Assembly: GCA_947175465.1 (NCBI GenBank)
Contig: CAMWMY010000004.1
Span: 1 to 17,569 of the forward strand
Direction: 5' to 3'
Source: an uncultured Erysipelotrichaceae bacterium
Lineage (GTDB): Bacteria > Bacillota_I > Bacilli_A > Erysipelotrichales > Erysipelotrichaceae
DNA length: 17,569 bases
Shown: positions 7,901 to 13,783 of the stretch, in pieces
Layout: every line of letters begins with the position of its first letter
How positions within the stretch are numbered: position 1 is the stretch's first letter
Program-made: the position numbers and the translations under genes
The notes under the pieces: generated by a model
The model's input: only the letters and a program-made list of their open reading frames with translations
Database searches by the model: none
Told to the model about the DNA's origin: nothing

Positions 7901-9442
7901 CCCTTCACGTTTGTTATCATTCTTATAAATATGAAACTTTTCTGTTGATTGATTAGTAGAAAAAAAATTCTTGATTTCATTAAGTTGTTCTTGCATTTCC
8001 TTACTATCAGGAGAATTACCATCAGTTTTAACCTTTAAATTACTACTTATACCTTCACTCATGGGAAGTTCCTTGGTTATGTTCTCTACCGCTGTATTAT
8101 TGCTTGATGTAACCAACACACCACAATTGGCAATTCGATCATTACAAAATGAATACCATTTCGGATAATAGATAGAGTACTTTCCTCCCTTATCTCCGTG
8201 CTTAAACTCATGTCCCCTAAATGCATTATCTGGTATGTCATACTGACTCAAGATTATCGCTTTTTCAACCACCTTTTCTGCAATAATCTCTTTTAACAAA
8301 GTTGTTTTTCCTGTTCCGGGAGGACCATTTACAGAGAATATCTTACCAACTTTTCCTTTTAAGCGTTGCTCATCATTGCTAATTGCAAGATTGATTGCAA
8401 TCTGTTGCATAAGAGAAGGCATATATCTAGAAGGCCACTTTCCAAGCGGAGCATTACATATATTGAGAATGTTAAAAAGATCTTCAGCAAGCACATTCTT
8501 ATCATTAGGATGTATAAGATTGTGCCGTTCCCATTCTCCAAACTTATTATATGGTGCACAAATATACTCAATCAATTCATTAATCATAGAATGTTTAGAA
8601 TCATTATTAATATTTTTACGAACCATTTTTAAATCATTTGAAAAAAAATCATGGTTTAAACCCATATAGTTGTCTTCGTCGTATTTTTCTTTAGATTGAT
8701 CATCTTTAAAGAGCTGAAAACGCATACCAATTGTGGGAACTATCACATTTTCGGATAGAAATTTACTATAAGTATTAATAATTTTTCTTTGGATTTCATT
8801 AATTTCCTCAATTGTGATTGCATTTATATCAAATTGGGAAGAATTTTTTTCTTCATTATCTGTTTTCTTATCTTCGTCAATAGTAATAGGTGTTTTTTCA
8901 AATAATTCCTTTTCTAAAGTAGAGATTATGTCCCTATAGGCGTCTATGGAGAGGCTTTCTGAAATACGCTCTTTAGATGAGTCTTTTATCCAAGACAAAG
9001 ACCATATCAAAGTAGACAAAGAAAAACTATGTTCGATATAAACGCCATTTTGATCACACTGAAAACTGAATATAGCAATATCATCTGATTTTTCTTCTGC
9101 TTGTTTCAATTCTATATTCCCCAAATTCTTTGCCAAACTCTCTATACATTGCTGACGTTTAACTTTTCCAACATAAAAGGTCAAATTCCCCCATTTGGGC
9201 ATTTTACAGTCATTTGCATATTGAATGATGCTAGGATAAAGTTCCTTTTTCTCATTCAACGACACAAAAATTGGTAGTTGCTTTCTATTTGCTTTCTTTT
9301 GTTCACTAGAATTTTTATACTTATTAAATTCTTTTGTTAATTCCTTTGCTTCTGTACAGGTTTCATAAGAATCCTGACCCAAAAACTCCATAGTAATCCA
9401 ATAGTCTAAAATGCTACTAGCAATACGCTGTTTTTCATTCAT
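4937..9442 (-). CDS. Superfamily 1 helicase (UPF1/DNA2-like) with internal coiled coil and C-terminal HEPN-like domain
   Basis: The 1501-aa protein has an N-terminal domain with no motif I recognise (1-340). Walker A GPPGTGKT is at 373-380. The helicase core is interrupted by a long charged Gln/Glu/Lys-rich coiled coil (~620-800). Walker B IIDEAGQAQP lies at 949-958, GDPKQ at 975-979, motif V GTVHKFQGKEADEVIF at 1166-1181 and motif VI VAVTRAKYRLYVVGD at 1206-1220. This order is that of the AAA_11/AAA_12 (COG1112) group of 5'-3' RNA/DNA helicases. The last ~200 residues form a separate helical domain with a CKATELQIKNNF segment and ERNKCCHSH, where R1450-N-x3-H1455 fits the HEPN R-x4-H motif, so the protein may couple unwinding or sensing to RNA cleavage. 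ATG at 9442 has AAAAGGAG 9 bases upstream. Mokosh defence uses related helicases with a phospholipase-D-type nuclease; no PLD motif (HxKxxxxD) was found here. Confidence 0.85.
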   Translation of the reverse strand: MNEKQRIASSILDYWITMEFLGQDSYETCTEAKELTKEFNKYKNSSEQKKANRKQLPIFVSLNEKKELYPSIIQYANDCKMPKWGNLTFYVGKVKRQQCIESLAKNLGNIELKQAEEKSDDIAIFSFQCDQNGVYIEHSFSLSTLIWSLSWIKDSSKERISESLSIDAYRDIISTLEKELFEKTPITIDEDKKTDNEEKNSSQFDINAITIEEINEIQRKIINTYSKFLSENVIVPTIGMRFQLFKDDQSKEKYDEDNYMGLNHDFFSNDLKMVRKNINNDSKHSMINELIEYICAPYNKFGEWERHNLIHPNDKNVLAEDLFNILNICNAPLGKWPSRYMPSLMQQIAINLAISNDEQRLKGKVGKIFSVNGPPGTGKTTLLKEIIAEKVVEKAIILSQYDIPDNAFRGHEFKHGDKGGKYSIYYPKWYSFCNDRIANCGVLVTSSNNTAVENITKELPMSEGISSNLKVKTDGNSPDSKEMQEQLNEIKNFFSTNQSTEKFHIYKNDNKREGNYSEIYFTGYAKKLFGTEKNDADAWGLIAAPLGKKKNINSFYYDVISYLCNDLMKSDSIAQRCSRYKDTRECFLAQLNVVNDMRNRLADIADIAQIAWTEKIAYQKLKTSSKKQIQKININLQSISKEFSKVEKEMAECRLEYERISTIVSTQYARVHSLRNLQHAAEEQKAEFQQRALAAENSVSIFTKLFRPSKYQVALTLSKTYTDKSNEYMSSIEQIMIDIHKIKETMGENISKQKEAEAMLVVKQQAFHELKFREKQLHFELQEIQKKLEQKKELASDYERKCDNLFSWIQNNSDTENAAVIDDKLIADILSDDEERSTNAQLVNPWTTQRYNREREKLFYLALQMSKEFLLSSKCCRTNLNILSQYWGLRKEKDTDGERIVFQEHDRKAMIGSLLQTLFLLTPVISSTFASVGSLLKDVDEPGVIGTLIIDEAGQAQPQMAVGALYRARRAIIVGDPKQVEPVVTDELNMLKAAYSEKLYGFYKDKSLSVQNCADIINPYGTFFDNGTDYPDWVGCPLLVHRRCISPMYNISNKISYGGIMKQQTLLPSEDKNKFFLLSSSQWINVAGDENGSGDHYVPAQGTEVCSLVNKAFERSDTPNLYIIAPFNKVVQGIRKDLLEYAKTKKDSELYKKYNILRNWINKNIGTVHKFQGKEADEVIFLLGCDMKQKEKYAVTGFVNSNIVNVAVTRAKYRLYVVGDIRVWQKNRYVTAVKSSMDTLALQTIADIESKDIEEEKRKELLLEQSKLLPGAVSFTFKANTEKDEAVEIISETFITSLDSADFLKQNLSLEQLKQFGFSAEEEFSNLPKSIRENLTMGMKLYYLLEPVYQVDNNLDASCCGILFCKATELQIKNNFIKGLKKQCPEFKMRNGVSLKEAKDTDFMLGVIQNILRKNESNLVNYMKSIGEYDYTENWWKLFKDKLENFKLERNKCCHSHMFTWTDFIKMLFYGFEMDRNSSSQNSKIGGVFYASIVGKKLERD

Positions 9443-9457
9443 TTTCTTAATCTCCTT

Positions 9458-9604
9458 TTACATAACCATAAATTGCATTAGACAATCAAGTACATTCATT
9501 ACATTTGGATTATTGTTTGAAGATATTTTCAAATAACCATCACCATACAACAAACTTAATTCAATATTTTTAGGTTTAATTGAATTAGCGTATTCATAAA
9601 ATTC
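9458..9604 (-). pseudogene. Orphan 48-codon frame, possible C-terminal remnant upstream of the helicase
   Basis: A frame with no stop for 48 codons runs from a TAA at 9607-9605 to a TAA at 9460-9458. It reads like natural protein (e.g. SIKPKNIELSLLYGDGYLKI), and its stop codon overlaps the Shine-Dalgarno of the helicase, as in an operon. It has no ATG near its 5' end; the first in-frame ATG would give only 13 residues. It may be the last part of a gene whose front was lost, or a chance frame in the helicase leader. Confidence 0.3.
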
Positions 9605-9619
9605 TTATTTATTAATTCT

Positions 9620-9647
9620 ATAATACAATTTTATATTTGTGCGTCAA
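9620..9647 (-). promoter_or_regulatory. Promoter of the helicase gene
   Basis: On the minus strand TTGACG (9647-9642) and TATTAT (9625-9620) are separated by 16 bases, a good sigma-A match. Transcription would start near 9612, giving a leader of about 170 bases that contains the orphan frame at 9604-9458. Confidence 0.5.
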
Positions 9648-9667
9648 TCAAAAAATCAAAACACACG

Positions 9668-9748
9668 TTTTTTTGACAAAATTGTATATATTTTATTCTT
9701 ATATAATATATAGTGTCGAAAATTGTAAAAGGTAACATAAAAAAATTA
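9668..9748. repeat. Module-boundary repeat, copy 1
   Basis: This copy shares with 16814-16912, in the same order and orientation, GACAAAA, TGTATATATTTTA, TATATAATATA, AGTGTCGAAAA, GTAACA and an A-rich tail. Its outer parts form an inverted repeat (TTTTT-GACA at 9670-9678 against TGTCGAAAA at 9714-9722). The spacing between the arms is 35 bases here and 53 in copy 2. It lies upstream of the helicase gene on the minus strand and upstream of the transposase on the plus strand. Confidence 0.55.
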
Positions 9749-10972
9749 GAAATATTTTTAAATCATATTATCATGCTATAATTCTCCAAAAGGAGATGAT
9801 CGTATGAATAAATATTCTGATGAACAAAAACAAGAAATTATTGAACGATATGCTAATGGAGAATCTGTTTCGGATATTGTTTCTGATTTTCAAATACCCC
9901 GCAGCACAATATATTCTTGGATAACAGAAAATCAAAACAGTAATACCAGCAAAAAGAAAGAAGTTAACTTAAGAAATTTTCGTGCACTTGAAAAGAAAAT
10001 TACTCGTTTAGAAGGTATTGTTGAGATATTACAAAGTATTGATTGCACAGCAAATTCACCTTTAGATATTAAACTTGCTACTTTGGAAGAATTGTACGGT
10101 CAATACAGTGTACATATGATTTGCGATGCACTCAAAGTTCCTCGCGGTACTTTCTATAACCATATATTCTGTAACAAACGAGATAACACTTGGTATGCAA
10201 AGCGTCGTGAAGAATTCAGAATCAGAATTCAGGAAATCTATGATGATAATAATCAAATCTTTGGTGCTGCAAAAATCACAGCCATTATGAAAGAAGAAGG
10301 CTATCGCATCAGTATAGGTATTGTTCGTGAATTAATGCATGATATGGGCCTCATAAGTATAAGACAAGATGCGAAAGATTTATATGATAAAGAACAGAAG
10401 AAATACAAAAATCATCTTAATCAGGAATTTACAGCAACTCGTCCAAATGAAATTTGGGTAAGTGATGTAACATATTTTCGATATAAAGAACAAGTATTCT
10501 ACATATGTGCCATTTTGGACTTGTATTCAAGAATGGTTGTAGGTTTTCGTATCAGTCATAAAAACAGTACACAATTAACAAAAGGTACATTTAAACAAGC
10601 ATATGAAAACCACAAGCCGGAAAACAATCTTCTTTTTCACACAGATCGAGGCTCCAATTATCGTTCTAAAACATTTTGTTCCTATTTAAAATCATTAGGT
10701 GTAACTCAGTCATTTTCAAGAGCACATGTGCCATATGATAATTCTGTAATGGAATCATTCTTTTCATCATTAAAAAGAGAAGAACTTTACAGAACAAAAT
10801 ACCGCTCTGAAAATGAATTCAGAACGGCAGTTAAAAACTATATGATATTTTATAACGAGAAAAGACCTCATACTAAAAATGGATACAAGACTCCACTAAG
10901 CAGAGAACTTGAATTCTTCAGTAAGCAAGCAAATAAATCGAACAATTGATATTAGACAAAAGGGTTCAGATT
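9714..10972 (+). mobile_element. IS3-family insertion sequence, ends approximate
   Basis: The element is defined by its transposase. The left limit given is the TGTCGAAAA of the repeat, and the right limit is GACAAAAGGGTTCAGATTT, which resembles IS3-type right ends. The two limits are not convincing inverted repeats of each other, and no target duplication was found by eye. The true ends are therefore unknown, and the left end may be lost. Confidence 0.4.
9804..10949 (+). CDS. IS3-family transposase, single fused reading frame
   Basis: The 381-aa protein has an N-terminal helix-turn-helix (residues 1-45, YSDEQKQEIIERYANGESVSDIV... then IPRSTIYSWI) and a short leucine-zipper-like helix (~58-77). 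An HTH_21-type segment follows (~140-185, ending VRELMHDMGL), then the DDE integrase core: D221 in WVSDVTYF, D281 in HTDRGSNY and E317 in VMESFFSSLKREE, with 35 residues between the second D and the E as is typical for IS3. Many IS3 elements need a -1 frameshift to join OrfA and OrfB, but here both are one frame and the gene looks intact. ATG at 9804 follows AAAAGGAG. It reads opposite to the defence genes on both sides and interrupts neither. Confidence 0.93.
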   Translation: MNKYSDEQKQEIIERYANGESVSDIVSDFQIPRSTIYSWITENQNSNTSKKKEVNLRNFRALEKKITRLEGIVEILQSIDCTANSPLDIKLATLEELYGQYSVHMICDALKVPRGTFYNHIFCNKRDNTWYAKRREEFRIRIQEIYDDNNQIFGAAKITAIMKEEGYRISIGIVRELMHDMGLISIRQDAKDLYDKEQKKYKNHLNQEFTATRPNEIWVSDVTYFRYKEQVFYICAILDLYSRMVVGFRISHKNSTQLTKGTFKQAYENHKPENNLLFHTDRGSNYRSKTFCSYLKSLGVTQSFSRAHVPYDNSVMESFFSSLKREELYRTKYRSENEFRTAVKNYMIFYNEKRPHTKNGYKTPLSRELEFFSKQANKSNN

Positions 10973-11085
10973 TATTGTTTTTTATCTTTTCTTTTTCTGT
11001 TTTGAACTTTTTCAGTTTTTATGTCCAAGTCAAATTGAAGATAAAATCTCCCGAAAAGTCGCATAAAATCAGGGAAAAATGAAGA
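10950..11085. other. Pyrimidine-rich spacer between transposase and rdrB
   Basis: About 50 bases after the transposase (10975-11022) are almost all pyrimidines, mostly T, with no hairpin. The rest shows nothing gene-like. The T-rich side favours transcript end or pausing for the transposase mRNA on the plus strand. Confidence 0.4.
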
Positions 11086-11132
11086 ATACCTATAGCTGTC
11101 CAACCTTAAGGGTTCGGATTTTCTATAGGTAT
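11068..11132 (-). terminator. Extended hairpin over the rdrB stop codon, likely terminator
   Basis: ATACCTATAG (11086-11095) and CTATAGGTAT (11123-11132) are perfect 10-bp arms. The loop contains a second stem (TCCAACCTT against AAGGGTTCGGA). The TAG stop of rdrB (11125-11123) lies in the arm. On the minus strand the hairpin is followed by TCTTCATTTTTCCC. Confidence 0.55.
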
Positions 11133-13765
11133 CCACTTAACGACTTAAAAGACTGTTCGAAACCCATCTTTCTTATATTTTCGATATATTGATACACATG
11201 CTCAGGAGAATAAATGCTTTTTCCGTTTTCATCTTTTTTCTTTTCTAAAGCAGAGGCAATAATAGCATATTCATTTTCAAGAGAGGTATCAAAAACACCT
11301 TGGTCATCAGTATTAATCGACACACAAATTTGAGCGCATTTTTCAATTTTATTTTCTCTAAATTCCAATCCAATATTATTAAATGTTGTGATTGGATGTT
11401 CATCATATCTTTCAAATGTTCCAATAAGATAATTTGATGATGGATTACATTCAATCATAATGCCCTTTTGAGAAACAATATAGCGCATCTTGTTTTGCAC
11501 CGCACTTACTAAAGCAATATAATCTGGAGTTATTTTAATAACATCTGTTTCCATTCCCAATTTTTTAGCATCATAATCATAATGATACGCATAATAAAGC
11601 TTGGCAATATCCTTGTCAGAACGAAAATCGAATTCAGGATAGATATGATTTTTATTAAATTGATAATAAGGCGAAACAAAAACTTCTGATTCATTATAAT
11701 ACCCACGAATATAATCATTTGGATAATCACCTCTGAGTTTCCAGCTGCAAAAATAAGTATATGGATTCCAATGTATTGACATTGTTTTAATTATATTACC
11801 ATAAATATACCTAATGTTTTCATCTATCCTTAAAAGTAGTTTACGTTCCAAAGCGGTTTCAATAGGTATATTGAATTCATAAGCACGATGAAGAATCCAA
11901 ACATCATCATCCAAAACATCCTGTTTAGACATAATAATGCGATAATTCTTACTTTTATAGTATTGTTGGACATCAATACCTAATGCCAAAGCATGCCCTA
12001 ATCTATCTCCATGACGCAATGCAAGAAAATGTATTGCTTCATCAATTGCACGAAGTCCGTCAGTAACATTTAAAAAATCCTCTCCGGTATGATATGTAAT
12101 ACCTAACTGTACCGGCATTTCCTGAATACCATATATTCCTAGTTTTTTCTGTGGAATTACCTTTCTCAAAAGTCTAAAATCTCTTGCAAAAACTTCAGGT
12201 CGACATCCAATCTCATTTGCACATGCATCTATACCTTTTATTGCATCTCTTAAATATTTTTCACGTTCCAATGCCTTAATAAGCGATTGTGTATATAAAG
12301 CATTATTCTCTCGCTGCTCAAAATTTCTTGGTTTCAGTTCTTCATCTCTCTCATTAAGTTTAGATTTACCTTTTGGAAAATGAATAACAAAAAAATATTT
12401 TTTATTACCTCTGCTTAATAATACAGACTGTTTTCGTCGAGTTGGATCATATTCAAGAAGAGAATCATTTTCACAAACATCATAAACTGTATCAATATTT
12501 AAAATTTTTTCAAAAATTTCGGTACAATCTACTTTCGGCATAATACGAGCCTCTAAAGACTCAATCGGTTGTGAATAAAGAGGAGAATTTAGTGCTAATC
12601 TAAAAGATTCATCACTATAGATGTCTTTCTGTTTAGGAATCATCAATTTTCTATCTTGATAAAGTTCAAAGTTTTTAAACCCAATATCATTATTAATTTG
12701 AATAAACTCACCACGAAAAGAAGATTTAATCAAAAGATAAACATAAAACAAATTATTTTCTAAAATAGAAAAGCTATCATTAAAGCATCTTGTAAAACAA
12801 TCATACATAAATTCTCTTTCACCTGCAAGTATTCTATTATATTTCAGATCCTTCTGTTGTGATGTTTTCAGAATAGCATAATCAAGTACTTCTGTATCAT
12901 ATGGTAGTTTCAAACCATATATATATTGTAATAATTGCAATTCATCATTCAAATCAGAAATCATAACTTGAATTTCATTTACATCTTTAGTATTTAATCT
13001 TCTATTAAATTTTTTATTCATTTCATCAATAGTATCAAGACTATCTTCATTATGTATAATCCTAAACAAATATGCTCTTATACAAGTAGCCCAAAAAAGC
13101 CTTACCTCCCACGGTGCAACATTATACTTCACACCAAATGAACTTTGATTTTGCAAATTACTTTCAAAGCCATCAATTTTCATTTTTACTAAATTAGGAT
13201 AATTCATTATAGAAACCCATGTAAGAGGAAAACATTGTGATGATCCATTTAAATGATAATGATTTTCAGCAACTCCCTTGTTCAGAATCTTTGATAAACG
13301 TGTGTTTGAGGTTCTAATAATTGGATTCCACGCAAAAAAATCTGTTATCGTTGAATTCTTACAATCATCCGCTGCGAGAAATGCCGTAGTAAATAAATCT
13401 TGTCCAAGACAATGAGATGAGTCCTGCCATTTTAACAGTTCACTGTATTTACATATTGGAACAAATCTATCTGTACGTAACACTTGTTTAGAAAATCTAT
13501 ACAGTAAATTAAATACTGATGGTCCTGTATGAAGATTATTATAATTAGTTTGCATATCAGAAACAAGCAAATTATATTGTTCTTCACGCTCATCTCTCGA
13601 ATATCCATTTCCAGACCAACCCGCAAGATTAACAAATAAATCCTTAGGTATTTTTCTATAGCTGATTTCCTCTTTTTCAGAAGACTCACCGTTTATCTCC
13701 TTTATTATCAGTTCTGGAGGAATCTGACGAAAAATAATATCTAGATTGTGACGCCTTGCTCTCAA
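11123..13765 (-). CDS. rdrB: RADAR adenosine deaminase-fold protein RdrB
   Basis: The 880-aa protein has the metal-binding and catalytic landmarks of the adenosine/AMP deaminase barrel, widely spaced as in RdrB. HYHLNGSS is at residues 169-176 (first H-x-H Zn ligands), YHTGED at 558-563 (HxGE, catalytic Glu E562) and DRLGHALALG at 587-596 (H591). IECNPSSN lies at 771-778 and SINTDDQG at 816-823 (catalytic/Zn-binding Asp). An insert of nearly 400 residues separates the first two motifs; classical deaminases are only ~350 residues. In described RADAR systems RdrB forms a large shell and converts adenosine to inosine in RNA and/or ATP/dATP, stopping phage growth. Start is TTG at 13765, with AGGTGA just upstream and no better ATG. 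It lies 18 bases after rdrA, so the two are one operon. All key residues are present, so it should be active. Confidence 0.9.
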   Translation of the reverse strand: MRARRHNLDIIFRQIPPELIIKEINGESSEKEEISYRKIPKDLFVNLAGWSGNGYSRDEREEQYNLLVSDMQTNYNNLHTGPSVFNLLYRFSKQVLRTDRFVPICKYSELLKWQDSSHCLGQDLFTTAFLAADDCKNSTITDFFAWNPIIRTSNTRLSKILNKGVAENHYHLNGSSQCFPLTWVSIMNYPNLVKMKIDGFESNLQNQSSFGVKYNVAPWEVRLFWATCIRAYLFRIIHNEDSLDTIDEMNKKFNRRLNTKDVNEIQVMISDLNDELQLLQYIYGLKLPYDTEVLDYAILKTSQQKDLKYNRILAGEREFMYDCFTRCFNDSFSILENNLFYVYLLIKSSFRGEFIQINNDIGFKNFELYQDRKLMIPKQKDIYSDESFRLALNSPLYSQPIESLEARIMPKVDCTEIFEKILNIDTVYDVCENDSLLEYDPTRRKQSVLLSRGNKKYFFVIHFPKGKSKLNERDEELKPRNFEQRENNALYTQSLIKALEREKYLRDAIKGIDACANEIGCRPEVFARDFRLLRKVIPQKKLGIYGIQEMPVQLGITYHTGEDFLNVTDGLRAIDEAIHFLALRHGDRLGHALALGIDVQQYYKSKNYRIIMSKQDVLDDDVWILHRAYEFNIPIETALERKLLLRIDENIRYIYGNIIKTMSIHWNPYTYFCSWKLRGDYPNDYIRGYYNESEVFVSPYYQFNKNHIYPEFDFRSDKDIAKLYYAYHYDYDAKKLGMETDVIKITPDYIALVSAVQNKMRYIVSQKGIMIECNPSSNYLIGTFERYDEHPITTFNNIGLEFRENKIEKCAQICVSINTDDQGVFDTSLENEYAIIASALEKKKDENGKSIYSPEHVYQYIENIRKMGFEQSFKSLSGYL

Positions 13766-13783
13766 ACTCTCACCTGCTTTACA

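Larger units (their letters stand above)
9443..9803. other. Intergenic region between helicase and transposase
   Basis: These 361 bases hold the helicase leader with its orphan frame, the helicase promoter, copy 1 of a repeat also found near 16.85 kb, and the transposase promoter. The transposase has an extended -10, TGCTATAAT (9774-9782), and AAAAGGAG just before its ATG. No RNA gene or further protein gene is seen. Confidence 0.6.

Noticed and set aside
8366..8669. Two overlapping plus-strand open frames
   Set aside because: They are shadows of the helicase coding sequence, which has clear motifs in its own frame.
9673..9707. TTGACA with TATAAT as a plus-strand promoter in repeat copy 1
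   Set aside because: The spacer is 23 bases, too long for a normal sigma-A promoter; the extended -10 at 9774-9782 is better placed for the transposase.
2464..11115. Inverted pair CGAACCCTT (2464) and AAGGGTTCG (11107) as ends of one large element
   Set aside because: Nine bases are within chance for a window of this size, and the match does not extend convincingly.
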